DNA from: an uncultured Draconibacterium sp.
GTDB lineage: Bacteria; Bacteroidota; Bacteroidia; Bacteroidales; Prolixibacteraceae
DNA length: 64,000 bases
NCBI RefSeq assembly: GCF_963674925.1
Contig: NZ_OY771649.1
Span: 1,798,001-1,862,000 of the forward strand
Direction of reading: 5' to 3'
Numbering within the stretch: position 1 is the stretch's first letter; the number at the start of each line of letters is the position of its first letter. Below the pieces are notes generated by a model. The model saw only the letters and a program-made list of their open reading frames with translations. It was not told the DNA's origin and did no database searches. Both the position numbers and the translations under genes were made by a program. Positions 26,913-37,040 of this stretch are shown in pieces.

Positions 26913-28472
26913 ATGTTACAACAAGCCATAAAAGATAAATTAAAGGAAGTTTTCAGCCCACTAAAAAACAATTACACCTTTCAGGTTGCTGTTGCAAATT
27001 CTCATCCTGACAAAGCCCAGCTAACAGGTTTGTTGAATGATGTTGCATCAACCTCAGAAAAAATAAATATTTCGGTTGAAGAAGGAAAAGAGCTGGAGTT
27101 TACCATCTTAAAAAACAACACCCCCACAAACATTATTTTTCGTGCAATACCTAACGGGCACGAATTTCCATCGTTGCTAACTGCCATTTTAAACCTTGAT
27201 AGCATTGGTAAAAACCTGCCCGACGAAGCGGTTGCCAATCAAATAAAAGGATTAAAAGGCGAGATTGTACTAAAAAGCTATATTTCGCTAAGCTGTACCA
27301 ATTGCCCCGAAGTGGTTCAGGCCTTGAATGTTTTAACGCTGTTAAACCCAAACATTCGTCACGAGATTATCGACGGGTCGATTAACAAAGAAGAAGTTGA
27401 AGCGCTGGGAATACAAGCCGTTCCAACCGTTTATGCCAATGGCGAACAATTACATGTCGGCCGCTCATCAATCGGCGAATTGCTGGCAAAACTGGAAAAT
27501 AAAGTAGGATCGGAACCTGTTACAAGTGCACCCGTTGAAAAGGAATACGATGTTGTAGTTGTGGGTGGCGGACCTGCAGGAGTTTCTGCAGCAGTTTATT
27601 CAGCACGAAAAGGTTTTTCTGTGGCTTTGGTGGCCGAAAAAGTTGGCGGTCAGCTAAACGAAACGGTTTCGATTGAAAATATGATTTCAATACCTCAAAC
27701 CACCGGGACAAAACTGTCGGCCGATTTGATGAGTCACCTGAAAGATTATCCTATTGATGTGCTTGAAAACCGCCGCGTTGAAAACGTAGCATTAAAAGAT
27801 GGGGTTAAAGAAGTGCAGACTTCATTAAACGAAACATTCAAAACACCGGCACTGATTATTGCCACCGGTGCAAGCTGGCGACGTCTGGGTGTTCCCGGTG
27901 AAAACGAATATATTGGTTCAGGAGTGGCATTCTGTACACACTGCGACGGGCCATTCTACAAAGACAAAAAAGTAGTTGTTGTGGGTGGAGGAAACTCTGG
28001 GCTGGAAGCTGCCATCGACCTGTCGTCAATTGCGTCGGAAGTTACGGTGCTTGAGTTTATGGACGAGTTAAAAGGCGACCAGGTTTTGCAAGACAAACTA
28101 AAAACATTAGCAAATGTAACCATTCACACCAATGCGCAAACAACAGCCGTTATTGGCGATGGCAATAAAGTTATTGCATTGGAATACAAAAACAGAGAAA
28201 CAGAAAAAACAGAAACAATTACCACTGATGGCGTATTCGTTCAGATCGGATTACAAGCCAACAGTAAAGTATTCTCCGAAGTGGTTGATACCAACCGCAT
28301 GGGAGAAATAGAAATTGATGCACATTGCCGCACAAAACAAGCAGGCGTTTATGCCGCCGGAGACGTTTCGGTGGTTCCTTACAAACAAATTGTAATTGCA
28401 ATGGGCGAAGGATCGAAAGCTGCCCTCTCAGCCTTTGAAGACAAGATTAAAAATAAGCTGGTTCAGAATTAA
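26913..28472 (+). CDS. ahpF: Alkyl hydroperoxide reductase subunit F
   Basis: A 519-residue flavoprotein that passes electrons from NADH to AhpC. The N-terminal domain has two thioredoxin folds with CTNC (~130-133). An FAD domain follows (VVVGGGPAGVSAAVYSAR at ~211), then the thioredoxin-reductase-like CTHC dithiol (~344-347) and the NAD(H) motif VVVVGGGNSGLEAAIDL. Length and order match standard AhpF. It is followed by a terminator and is part of the oxyR-ahpC-ahpF locus. Confidence 0.97.
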   Translation: MLQQAIKDKLKEVFSPLKNNYTFQVAVANSHPDKAQLTGLLNDVASTSEKINISVEEGKELEFTILKNNTPTNIIFRAIPNGHEFPSLLTAILNLDSIGKNLPDEAVANQIKGLKGEIVLKSYISLSCTNCPEVVQALNVLTLLNPNIRHEIIDGSINKEEVEALGIQAVPTVYANGEQLHVGRSSIGELLAKLENKVGSEPVTSAPVEKEYDVVVVGGGPAGVSAAVYSARKGFSVALVAEKVGGQLNETVSIENMISIPQTTGTKLSADLMSHLKDYPIDVLENRRVENVALKDGVKEVQTSLNETFKTPALIIATGASWRRLGVPGENEYIGSGVAFCTHCDGPFYKDKKVVVVGGGNSGLEAAIDLSSIASEVTVLEFMDELKGDQVLQDKLKTLANVTIHTNAQTTAVIGDGNKVIALEYKNRETEKTETITTDGVFVQIGLQANSKVFSEVVDTNRMGEIEIDAHCRTKQAGVYAAGDVSVVPYKQIVIAMGEGSKAALSAFEDKIKNKLVQN

Positions 28473-28512
28473 CAACTGATAATTAACAGTGATACATTTT
28501 CGTTTTTAAATC

Positions 28513-28540
28513 ATCCCGGCATTTTGTCGGGATTTTTTTG
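28513..28540 (+). terminator. Rho-independent terminator of ahpF
   Basis: Stem ATCCCGGCA/TGTCGGGAT (28513-28521 and 28525-28533, one G-U pair) followed by seven T. Confidence 0.88.
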
Positions 28541-28542
28541 TC

Positions 28543-28712
28543 TGGATGCTTGGATGCTGGATTCTCGATACTCGCGACTGGCAGCTCGATTCAGGCAACT
28601 CCCAACTCAACCCAAGAAGCACTTTTGCCTTTTTACTTTTTGCCTTGATGCTGAATACTGGATGTTTGATACTGGATACTCGTGGCTCGCAGCTAGAAGC
28701 TCGTAGCTAGCA
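28543..28712. repeat. Mosaic intergenic repeat DNA
   Basis: A degenerate stretch built from words such as GGATGCTGGAT, CTCGCGACT, CAGCTCG, TTTTTACTTTTTGCC and CTCGTAGCTAGCA. The same words recur in gaps at 33.6, 34.3, 48.8, 50.2, 51.7 and 54.2 kb. No coding signal. Confidence 0.6.
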
Positions 28713-28713
28713 T

Positions 28714-29517
28714 CTATTTTAACGGAGAATCGGGTTCGTTTTTGAAAACGGCATAAAGAATCTGGTCAACAACCCAGGCCCAGAGTTTTGCCACCAAAAC
28801 GATCACTTTTCCATCCCAGAAAGAAACGATCATTTTTCGCCGGCGGTTTTTAATGGCGCGGTACATAATTGATGCACAACGTTCTGCCGACATCATTTTA
28901 TTTTCGTTACGTGGTGTTTTCCCCTGCTTACTTCCATCGGCAACCAGCGCTGTTTCGCGAATTTCAGAAGCCGTAAACCCTGGTGCCACAACCAAAACGT
29001 GCAATCCGGCACGCAGGTACTCAACCCGCAGCGTATCGAGAAAACCACGCACTGCAAATTTCGAAGACGAATAGCCGGTGCGACCAGGTAATCCAATGTA
29101 TCCACCTGTTGAGATCACGCCAACAACAGATCCTTTTTGCTCCAACAAATATGGAAGAGCATATTTGGTGCAATAAACGGTACCCCAATAGTTCACGTCC
29201 ATTACTTTTCGCAGAACTTCTGTTTCGACATCTTCAAGCGCCGCCCGCATCGAAATTCCGGCGTTATTAATAAGGATATTGATTTTCCCGAAGCGCTCGA
29301 TCGCTTTATCGATCAAATGCTTGCAATCCTCTTCGTTCGAGACATCAGTTTTTACCGGCAGAACTTCAACATTGGAGAGTTTTTCTTTAAGCGCCTCTAA
29401 ACGCTCAACCCTACGCGCAGCTAAAACGAGGTTAAAGCCCTCTGCTGCATACTTTTCGGCCAATGCTTTTCCTATTCCTGACGAAGCTCCGGTAATTACA
29501 ACTACTTTGTCTGTCAT
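28714..29517 (-). CDS. Short-chain dehydrogenase/reductase
   Basis: A 267-residue classical SDR: TGASSGIGKA at ~9-18, NNAGISMRA at ~88-96, Ser in VISTGGYIG, and Tyr-x3-Lys in YSSSK. The C-terminus has a hydrophobic segment (KVIVLVAKLWAWVVDQILYAVF) that probably tethers it to the membrane, as in DHRS7-like and 3-ketosphinganine reductases. The substrate is unknown. It is isolated, with mosaic repeats downstream. It is about as long as the operonic SDR at 15948 but clearly divergent from it. Confidence 0.88.
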   Translation of the reverse strand: MTDKVVVITGASSGIGKALAEKYAAEGFNLVLAARRVERLEALKEKLSNVEVLPVKTDVSNEEDCKHLIDKAIERFGKINILINNAGISMRAALEDVETEVLRKVMDVNYWGTVYCTKYALPYLLEQKGSVVGVISTGGYIGLPGRTGYSSSKFAVRGFLDTLRVEYLRAGLHVLVVAPGFTASEIRETALVADGSKQGKTPRNENKMMSAERCASIMYRAIKNRRRKMIVSFWDGKVIVLVAKLWAWVVDQILYAVFKNEPDSPLK

Positions 29518-29697
29518 TTAATAATGCTATTGATAAGGCTGTCTGGTTGCCCAGTTAATTTGCGTCGGCAAAATACGCATTTTTCTGTTTCTATTCAGAG
29601 GATTACCGAATATTATTCGGAAGAATACTTAACAGAAACAAAAATGTATACTGATAATAAAGTTACACACCTTCTTTAAACCAACTGGTAGCATGTT

Positions 29698-32187
29698 CTA
29701 TTTGAAAAGTTTTTTAAGACCATCTCCCAATTTATTCAACGAATTTTTCAGATCATCTTTTGTGGCATCGGTAACTGCTTTTTGAGTGGCGCTTAAATCA
29801 AGATTTACTTTTGCATCGCCAACAGGACCTTTTAGTACAACACCGGCAGGCAACATGGTAATCTTTTCATTTCCCGGCAATACGGCAAGTATTTTCTGAA
29901 TATCAGGGCCAAACATTTCGCGCTGCACGTTAAAATCCAGTCGCATGTCCAACAAACTTTCTGCATTCAGACTTCCCTGAATTTTCGTTTCCTGCCCGAT
30001 TACTTTTGTGGTAAACGGACGCAGCAACAAACTACCGTCCTCGATAGTTAAATTGGCAGTAAAATCGCCGATGGTTACATTCTGAAGTTTTTCTTTTTTG
30101 ATTATCCCACTCAATTGGCTAAACAACGGCGAACCTTTCATCTCAACATTATTGGTACTGAACGATCCTTTTCCGTTTGCCGTTGCAGGAATCAGCTTAA
30201 GTTGCGGGCTCAATCTTCCTTTCATTCCCAAACTTGTGCTGAGTTTCCCGGTACTGTTTCCCGCGCCCGGAATCAGTTTCCTGAATCCGGCAACCGTATG
30301 GTACATGGTCGGAATATCGAATCCGGCAATATCAAAACCAAAATCAAACAAAGGTTGGTTTTGAGCGGTGTTTTCGTACGATCCGTTCATGGTCATCTTT
30401 CCATCCAGCATATTCATGTTCAATCCATCAAGAATAAGCTTTTTATCCACTGCCCGAACTTCACCTTTTATGTCTGTAATCGGAATACGGTTAAAAACGG
30501 CGCGGTTTATGGTTGAACGGAAGGTGATATCAATATTTTCAGGCACATCAAAAGCCAGTGTTTCCAGTTCCTGCTCTGCATCCGCTGTTTCTGAATTTTT
30601 CTCAGCCTCTTCTTCCATTACCTGCAGAAGAAGCAACTCGTTTAAGTTTACGTAGTTTGAATTCAACTGAAGAATCCCTTTCAGCACGCCGTCTTTCATC
30701 ACATAGTTCAGGTAATTACTCACCTTCCCCGATAATCGGAAATCGCTTTCACCAACTTTAAGGGTAAAATTACCGAGTGTTATGTTTTGCGGCGAAAAAT
30801 CCATTCGCCCGGAAGGTATTACCACTTGCTGAGTAAGATCCGGTGAATCGTAAATAAAGTTATTCAACAGCACTACCCCATCCGATTTTATTTTGTCGTA
30901 AGCCTCTGCTTCAACGTCGGAATAACGCCCGTTGGCAAACAAATTGGCATCAATAATTCCTGAAATATTTACACTGTCCATGGGCAGCGCATCTTTTAAA
31001 TGGTCGAGATTTATTTTGCCAACAAATGCACCATCGAATAATGGATCACTCACAGGATTCGAAATTTTCAAGGTCAGATCAACCGGGTTATTTCGAATCT
31101 CAGCGTGTGCTTTGTTGATATTTATTTTCAGCAGATCCAGTTCGCCCTGAGGTTTCCCGATCAGCATCTCAGCACTGATATTTTTGATTTGCTCCGGCAT
31201 TTCGGCGTACTTAAAATTGCCATTATCAACTTTAACCTGCAGGTCGATTTTCGGATAATCCTCATCAATTAAATATCCCGAAACTCCTCCTGAAATGGTG
31301 GCCGAGCCGGTTGTTGTAATGCCTGCTAAGTATTCCTCGTAGTCTTTGGGTACAAGCGCCAAAAAGTTCTCGAAATCCGAAGCTTTGGTTTTTAGCTGAA
31401 GGTTCAGAAAAGTGGTGTCGTTGGGCACACTGAAATCGCCGCTCAACTCAAGCGGTAAACGATTTACCAGCAACTCACTTTCAGCAATGGTAAATAACAT
31501 CGATTCGAAATCAACGTCAAGCAATGTTTTCAAATCCAGCGAGGTATTCGAAATATAGGTAACTCCTTCCATCGAATAAGTGAGGTTACTAACCACTCCA
31601 CCAATGTTCAGTTGTGTGGTATTGCCAAACATTTCGCCCGTGATATCCAGGTTAATATCTTCCAGATCAGCGTGCATTTTCGCCAACTTGTCGCTGTAAA
31701 TTAGTCGCGCATGATTCACTTCAATATTTTCCAATGCCAGCTGAAACTCCTCAGCATTCGCTGTTGCTGTACTTTTCTTTTCTGCCGAACCCGAAGCCGG
31801 TGCAAGATCCCAGTTTACATTGCCCGATTCAGCAACGACCAGGTTCAGTGACGGTTTTTCAAGAATGATTTCCTCGATACTTCTGTCGGAACTAAAAAGC
31901 GACGATAAATTCATTGTAGCCTCAAAACGCGGGATATTTAGCAATGTATCCTGCACAAACTCCCCTTTTCCTTTGATTAGTACATTCTGCAAATCGACAG
32001 TAACCTTTGGGAAATTCTTAAACAACGATAGTTTTAAATCGGCAAATTCCACCTCGGCATTTAATTGTTTATTGAGCGTGGTTTTTGCCGTATTTAAAAT
32101 GTTTTGTTTGAAAAACACCGGAATTGCCAAAACGGCTCCAAAAAGCACTACAATCACGATGAGTATAATTACAACTATTCGTTTCAT
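29698..32187 (-). CDS. AsmA-family protein
   Basis: An 829-residue inner-membrane-anchored periplasmic protein. One N-terminal helix (residues 3-27) leads into the AsmA-type opening FADLKLSLFKNFPKVTVDLQNVLIKG (read in parts). Long repeating beta-groove (RBG) strands follow, and the conserved C-terminal AsmA_2-like region (~600-800). This superfamily (AsmA, TamB, YhdP) bridges inner and outer membranes and moves phospholipid. The coiled acidic stretch EEEAEKNSETADAEQELE near residue ~525 is a linker. It is monocistronic. Confidence 0.9.
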   Translation of the reverse strand: MKRIVVIILIVIVVLFGAVLAIPVFFKQNILNTAKTTLNKQLNAEVEFADLKLSLFKNFPKVTVDLQNVLIKGKGEFVQDTLLNIPRFEATMNLSSLFSSDRSIEEIILEKPSLNLVVAESGNVNWDLAPASGSAEKKSTATANAEEFQLALENIEVNHARLIYSDKLAKMHADLEDINLDITGEMFGNTTQLNIGGVVSNLTYSMEGVTYISNTSLDLKTLLDVDFESMLFTIAESELLVNRLPLELSGDFSVPNDTTFLNLQLKTKASDFENFLALVPKDYEEYLAGITTTGSATISGGVSGYLIDEDYPKIDLQVKVDNGNFKYAEMPEQIKNISAEMLIGKPQGELDLLKININKAHAEIRNNPVDLTLKISNPVSDPLFDGAFVGKINLDHLKDALPMDSVNISGIIDANLFANGRYSDVEAEAYDKIKSDGVVLLNNFIYDSPDLTQQVVIPSGRMDFSPQNITLGNFTLKVGESDFRLSGKVSNYLNYVMKDGVLKGILQLNSNYVNLNELLLLQVMEEEAEKNSETADAEQELETLAFDVPENIDITFRSTINRAVFNRIPITDIKGEVRAVDKKLILDGLNMNMLDGKMTMNGSYENTAQNQPLFDFGFDIAGFDIPTMYHTVAGFRKLIPGAGNSTGKLSTSLGMKGRLSPQLKLIPATANGKGSFSTNNVEMKGSPLFSQLSGIIKKEKLQNVTIGDFTANLTIEDGSLLLRPFTTKVIGQETKIQGSLNAESLLDMRLDFNVQREMFGPDIQKILAVLPGNEKITMLPAGVVLKGPVGDAKVNLDLSATQKAVTDATKDDLKNSLNKLGDGLKKLFK

Positions 32188-32311
32188 ATTTTTCTGTTTT
32201 CTGATTCAAAAATACATCTTTAGAACGTTTAAGAACGTTAGAAGTTGTTAAAAAGTTGGAAGAGTTATGCCCGGAGACCGAAGTCGGAAGACGGAGGTTT
32301 GAAGCCCAAAA

Positions 32312-33559
32312 TTACAGCTCACCAAGAACCATTCTTCGCAGCAATTGCAGGGCAGATTGTCCGGAGCGCACTATATTCCGGTCGCGCTGATCACCAACAA
32401 AAGTGTATTTTTTTACCACTGTTTTCTCTGGTCCCGAAACAGCGATCCACACTGTTCCAACAGGCTTGTCTTCTGTTCCGCCCGTTGGTCCGGCTATTCC
32501 GGTGGTTGCCACAGCATAATCAGCTTTCATCACACGCTTTACGCCTTCAACCATTTCGCGTGCCACCTGCTCGCTAACGGCACCATATTTTTCCAGATTT
32601 TCGCGGCTAACGCCAAGTAACTGCTCTTTCATTTCGTTTGAATACGATGTAACCGAACCGTTGTAATATTCCGAACTTCCGGATACAGAAGTGATTAGGT
32701 GCGAAATATAACCGCCCGTGCAACTTTCGGCAACAGCCAGTTTTTTGTTTTGCAGAACGAGTTGCCGGCCAATTACTTCCGACAAGGTTTCTGTGTTGTA
32801 TCCAAAAATCGCCTCAGGAATTATTGTTTGAAGCTTTTTTATTTCTTTTTCCACATCAATTTTTAATACTTCAATATCATCTCCAATTGCTGAAAGTCGA
32901 AGCCGAACGGCCATTGGATTGGGTAAATAAGCCAGTTTTATGTGCGTAGGCAAAGCATCCTCCCAGTCTGCGATTCGTTCGGCCAACATCGACTCCGGAA
33001 CTCCCTGTGTCAACACCGTTTTATGAAAAATTGCTTTAGTTCGTCCGGTTTTGCGCAGTCGCGGTAACAGCTCAAATTCTACCAGGTATTTCATTTCAAA
33101 AGGTACACCCGGCATCGACACAAAAATGGTGTCGTTCTGTTCGAACCACATGCCCGGAGCTGTTCCCATTTTATTGGGTAAAATCGTGCAGGCTTCGGGC
33201 AACATCGCCTGGTCGCGATTCATCTTGTTCATATCAATCCCGCGGAATTTGAATCGCTCGTAAATCGTTTTTAAAGTGGGCTCGTGAAAAAACAGTTTCG
33301 TGTTAAAATACTCACAAAGCGTATGTTTGGTAATATCATCTTTTGTTGGGCCAAGTCCTCCCGTAATTACTACCAGGTCAGCATGTTCTTCTGCATTTTT
33401 TATGGCCCGCGTTATATGATCGTGATCATCGTGAACCGAAGTGATCTGGTAAATCTCAATACCATTCAGGTTAAACTGCTCGCCCATCCAGGCCGAGTTG
33501 GTATCAACGATCTGCCCAATCAGTATTTCATCGCCTATGGTAATAATTTCTGCTTTCAT
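32312..33559 (-). CDS. cinA: CinA: nicotinamide-nucleotide amidase / competence-damage protein
   Basis: A 415-residue two-domain protein. The N-terminal MoCF/COG1058 domain (IITIGDEILIGQIVDTNSAWM, read in parts; GGLGPTKDD at ~67-75) acts as an ADP-ribose pyrophosphatase in relatives. The C-terminal CinA/PncC domain (AESCTGGYISHLITSVSGSS, then TTGIAGPTGGT) deamidates nicotinamide mononucleotide in the pyridine nucleotide salvage pathway. Full length for the family. Its stop lies about 125 bases before the AsmA gene upstream region; no operon is evident. Confidence 0.95.
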   Translation of the reverse strand: MKAEIITIGDEILIGQIVDTNSAWMGEQFNLNGIEIYQITSVHDDHDHITRAIKNAEEHADLVVITGGLGPTKDDITKHTLCEYFNTKLFFHEPTLKTIYERFKFRGIDMNKMNRDQAMLPEACTILPNKMGTAPGMWFEQNDTIFVSMPGVPFEMKYLVEFELLPRLRKTGRTKAIFHKTVLTQGVPESMLAERIADWEDALPTHIKLAYLPNPMAVRLRLSAIGDDIEVLKIDVEKEIKKLQTIIPEAIFGYNTETLSEVIGRQLVLQNKKLAVAESCTGGYISHLITSVSGSSEYYNGSVTSYSNEMKEQLLGVSRENLEKYGAVSEQVAREMVEGVKRVMKADYAVATTGIAGPTGGTEDKPVGTVWIAVSGPEKTVVKKYTFVGDQRDRNIVRSGQSALQLLRRMVLGEL

Positions 33560-33599
33560 TCCTTTAATTTAATTGCACATGTTTTAGGATTAGCAAAAT

Positions 33600-33840
33600 T
33601 AACAATATAAAAGACAAAAGGACAAAGTAGAAAGGCAAAAGTTGAGAACAGCTGTCATCTCGACGAGGCACGAGGAGAGATCTGTAACAGGGGAGATAGC
33701 TATGAGTTGCTAGCTGTTAGTAGGAGAGCAAAAGTGAAAAGGAGGAAAGGCAAAAAGTAAAAGTAGTTGCTTGCTTCTAGCCACGAGTTACGAGCCGCGA
33801 GTTCTCATTTAAGCATTATCGCATTAAAGCATTCAGGATT
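33600..33840. repeat. Mosaic REP-like intergenic repeat
   Basis: Contains ACAGCTGTCATCTCGACGAGG and AGGAGAGATCTGTAACAG, the reverse complement of units at 50.3, 50.6 and 54.2 kb, then purine-rich GCAAAAGTGAAAAGG words, then TTACGAGCCGCGAG and AAGCATTATCGCATTAAAGC. So it is one of the composite units in inverted orientation. No coding signal. Confidence 0.65.
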
Positions 33841-33843
33841 GAT

Positions 33844-34191
33844 TTAAAGGTTCACAACCTTTTCCGCCACTTTTTGGAAATGCAAAATATCAACCATAGT
33901 TCCGGCGATACCGACTTCAACTTTTTCCAGCAATTGAAAATGGTTTAAACAAGTTTTACAAGCCACAAGTTTTACACCTTTTCCCGCGAGCTGCTTTAAA
34001 GGCTCAAGTGCTTCAGAGCCATAGCAAATAAGTTTTACGCCATCATTGTAAAAGGTAATTACTTTGGGAACTTCTTCTTCTTCGCAAAGCAATGTCAGAT
34101 AGTTTTTTACCAGTAGTTGCCCCAGCTCGTCATTGCCTGATCCCATTCCGTTATGTGTGATTTGAATGAGTGTATTTTTGAAAGAATTCAT
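33844..34191 (-). CDS. DsrE-family protein, YedF C-terminal type (selenium-linked)
   Basis: A 115-residue DsrE/DsrF-fold protein. It matches the C-terminal domain of YedF, a protein associated with selenium metabolism: N-terminal ITHNGMGSGNDELGQLLVKN (read in parts), middle FYNDGVKL, and the cysteine motif VACKTCLNHFQL with C78 and C81. The TusA-like N-terminal half found in fused YedF is absent. mnmH and selD are encoded about 4.4 kb away, so a role in handling reactive sulfur or selenium is plausible (inference). The stand-alone form is common in Bacteroidota. Confidence 0.75.
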   Translation of the reverse strand: MNSFKNTLIQITHNGMGSGNDELGQLLVKNYLTLLCEEEEVPKVITFYNDGVKLICYGSEALEPLKQLAGKGVKLVACKTCLNHFQLLEKVEVGIAGTMVDILHFQKVAEKVVNL

Positions 34192-34199
34192 TTGTGTTT

Positions 34200-34420
34200 T
34201 GTTTTGTTTGCTCTAAAGTAAGTGAAAAACTATTTGGATGCAGTATATCGAATGAATTGCAAACTGCGACCGGGACTTTTCTTCTTTGTGAAACATTGTG
34301 GTAAAGCAGTGTCATTGACTCGCGACTCGTAGCCTGAATCACTGAACTGCAAATTTGCAACAGATCTCTCACTCGTTCGAGATGACAGCACCATTGAAAT
34401 TCAACTGAAAACTGCGAGTT
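34200..34420. repeat. Mosaic REP-like intergenic repeat
   Basis: Holds GACTCGCGACTCGTAGCC and CAACAGATCTCTCACTCGTTC with GAGATGACAGC, matching units in other gaps of the window. No gene or promoter is evident. Confidence 0.55.
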
Positions 34421-34424
34421 TCTT

Positions 34425-35663
34425 CTATTTCTCAAATGATTTTAAAAAGGTCAGACGCTGCAATAAAGTAGGGTGCGAGTAATGAAAGAATACATAGGTT
34501 TTATGCGGGGTTAAATTACTCAGGTTATTGATCGACAGTTTTTTTAACGCCGATGCCAACGCTTCCGGTTTGTAGTTTTCGGCAGCAAATCGGTCGGCCT
34601 GATATTCGTTTTTCCGCGAAAGGATATTCATGAAAATGCCTGTGAAAAATGAAATGGGTGTATACAACACACCAAAAGCCACCATACCAATATGAAAATT
34701 CGGTTTATCAACTCCAAGAGCAGCACTTAATGCAGGACTATCAATCAGCAAACCAAAAACGTACAAAACAATGGCTGTTTGCACCAATCCGATCAAGAGA
34801 CCTTGTACTACGTGTTTCTTTTTGTTGTGGCCAATTTCGTGTGCTAAAACGGCTACCAGCTCTTCGGTATTCAGATCGTTTATCAAAGTATCGTAAAGAA
34901 CAATGCGTTTTTTGGCTCCTAACCCGGTAAAATAAGCATTGGCTTTTGTTGAGCGTTTCGATCCGTCGATCACAAAAATATTATCCAGCTTAAAACCTAC
35001 TTTTTGTGCAAAAGCACTAATGGCATCGCGCAATTCGCCCTCTTCAAGCGGCGTTTGTTTGTTAAACAGCGGCACAATCAGGTTGGAATAAAACATCGCC
35101 ATAAAAATGGAAAAGGCCGAAACTACAAGCCACGCATAAATCCAGAACATGCTACCGGTTAGCTGATAGATAAAAATAACCAGCGCCAGCAACCCGCCAC
35201 CAATAAGTGCACTTACCAGCCAGCCTTTAATTTTATCAAAAACAAATATTTTGGGTGTGGTTTTATTAAAACCGTATTTCTCCTCAATTTTAAAGGTGTC
35301 GTAAATTTCGAAAGGGATGTTTATAATATCGGATGCGAACATGATAATTCCGAAAAATATGAGCGCTGCCAATATTGCGTTTCCGGTAAAACTCCATGCC
35401 CAGCCATCCACCAGTGCAAAGCCATAAAACAAAAACATGGCTAAAGTAAGTACCATGCTAAAACTGCTGGTTAAAATCCCGAAACGATGATTTTCGCGCT
35501 GGTAAGCCTGCTGTTTTTTGTATTTCTCTTCGTCGTAAATTCCCTTTACTTCTTCAGGAATCGTGTCGCTCATGGTTGTAGTATTTAGGTACGACAGGTA
35601 TTTCTCGAAGATAAAATCAACAACAAGAATTCCGATAATAATCCAGAAAAGTATTTCGTGCAT
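34425..35663 (-). CDS. M48 metallopeptidase, CAAX-protease-1/Ste24 type
   Basis: A 412-residue integral membrane zinc protease. The zinc motif is HEIGH in VLAHEIGHNKKKH (~275-287), with a downstream ligand in NEYQADRFA (~352-360). There are about seven hydrophobic helices, and the N-terminal M48 zincin region (CAAX_prot, FEIYDTFKIEEKYGFNKTTP, read in parts) matches Ste24/FACE-1 length and order. In bacteria it probably acts in membrane-protein quality control. The gene is read toward the YedF-like gene, with a ~230 base repeat-filled gap. Confidence 0.94.
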   Translation of the reverse strand: MHEILFWIIIGILVVDFIFEKYLSYLNTTTMSDTIPEEVKGIYDEEKYKKQQAYQRENHRFGILTSSFSMVLTLAMFLFYGFALVDGWAWSFTGNAILAALIFFGIIMFASDIINIPFEIYDTFKIEEKYGFNKTTPKIFVFDKIKGWLVSALIGGGLLALVIFIYQLTGSMFWIYAWLVVSAFSIFMAMFYSNLIVPLFNKQTPLEEGELRDAISAFAQKVGFKLDNIFVIDGSKRSTKANAYFTGLGAKKRIVLYDTLINDLNTEELVAVLAHEIGHNKKKHVVQGLLIGLVQTAIVLYVFGLLIDSPALSAALGVDKPNFHIGMVAFGVLYTPISFFTGIFMNILSRKNEYQADRFAAENYKPEALASALKKLSINNLSNLTPHKTYVFFHYSHPTLLQRLTFLKSFEK

Positions 35664-35834
35664 AGCTGCTTTGTTTCAATTTTGAGGCACAAATATAACA
35701 GAAGATCATGGAGTTTCAGAACCAATCGCGTGATCTTACTGCGAATAAAGAATTCTCAGATAAACTGAACAGCTATGAATTGGTGCAACTTTCTGTTTTT
35801 TTTCCCACTTTTGCAGCGTTGCAACACGTAAACT

Positions 35835-36881
35835 ATGGAGAAATACATCGAACTGTTAAAAACGCTGATCGCTACGCAGTCGTTTAGTAAAGAGGAAGAA
35901 AATGCTGCCGCAGTTATGCGTGCGTTTCTTGAAAAAGAGGGTATTCCGTATAAAACAAAAGAGAACAACACCTGGGCCTACAACAAATATTATTCAGAAG
36001 AAAAGCCAACGATTTTACTCGACTCGCATATCGATACGGTTCGTCCGGCGAAGGGCTATACAAAAGATCCGTTTTCGCCCATTGAAGAAGGCGATGTACT
36101 GTATGGTTTGGGAAGCAACGACGCCGGGGGGCCGCTGGTTTCGCTTTTGGCAACGTTTGTGCATTTTTTCGAACGCGAAGACCTGCCCTATAACCTGGTT
36201 TATGCAGCAACTGCCGAAGAAGAAATTTCGGGCCGGCGAGGTATGGAGATCGTACTCCCTGAGATTAGCCCAATAACTTTTGCCATAATTGGCGAACCCA
36301 CAAAAATGGAACTGGCCATTGCTGAAAAAGGGTTGCTGGTGCTGGATTGTTACGCACATGGCAAATCCGGTCATGCTGCTCGCGAGGAAGGCCAAAATGC
36401 ACTATACAAGGCTATTGAAGACATTGAAAAACTACGCAATTTCGAGTTCGAGAAAGTATCTGAAGTACTCGGAAAAGTAAAAATATCGGTTACTCAAATT
36501 GAGGCAGGCACGCAACACAACGTTGTTCCCGACAACTGTCATTTTGTGGTTGATGTGCGCACCAACGAACATTACACCAACAAAGAAGCCGCTGAAATTA
36601 TCAGCCAATTGATTGATTCGGAAGTGAAACCACGTTCGGTGCGTTTAAACTCATCGGGCATTTCAGCACATCATCCTTTTGCCCGACTGGTAAAACAAAA
36701 AGGCATAAATACATACGGATCGCCAACAACTTCCGATCAGGCCATTATTTCATCCTTATCAGTAAAAATGGGACCTGGCGATTCAGCACGTTCGCACACC
36801 GCCGATGAATACATTCACAAAAGCGAAATTATTGCCGGGATTGAACGTTACATTGAATTACTGGAAGAACTAAAGCTGTAA
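35835..36881 (+). CDS. argE: M20 deacylase, ArgE-type (N-acyl-ornithine/citrulline deacetylase)
   Basis: A 348-residue M20 metallopeptidase. Zinc and catalytic residues are visible: LLDSHIDTV (His and Asp), GSNDAGGPLVSL (Asp), AEEEISG (catalytic Glu and Glu ligand), IIGEPTKM (Asp/Glu ligand region), and a C-terminal His in SHTADEYI. The sequence fits the Bacteroidota ArgE-like enzymes that remove the N-acyl group (succinyl or acetyl) in arginine synthesis. No other arg gene is adjacent in this window, so the exact acyl substrate is unsettled. Confidence 0.85.
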   Translation: MEKYIELLKTLIATQSFSKEEENAAAVMRAFLEKEGIPYKTKENNTWAYNKYYSEEKPTILLDSHIDTVRPAKGYTKDPFSPIEEGDVLYGLGSNDAGGPLVSLLATFVHFFEREDLPYNLVYAATAEEEISGRRGMEIVLPEISPITFAIIGEPTKMELAIAEKGLLVLDCYAHGKSGHAAREEGQNALYKAIEDIEKLRNFEFEKVSEVLGKVKISVTQIEAGTQHNVVPDNCHFVVDVRTNEHYTNKEAAEIISQLIDSEVKPRSVRLNSSGISAHHPFARLVKQKGINTYGSPTTSDQAIISSLSVKMGPGDSARSHTADEYIHKSEIIAGIERYIELLEELKL

Positions 36882-37040
36882 TTAGTCTTTGTAAGAAAAC
36901 GCCAAATACTGCGTTACTCTCGGTTTGAAAACGGTCGATTACGAAAGTAAACTCCCTGATTTCCAAACCTTCGAAAGCCTTGTCTTTGACGCCTTCTTTT
37001 CAAAAACAAAGAAATAGCTGAGTTTTTGGGCAAGCACTAA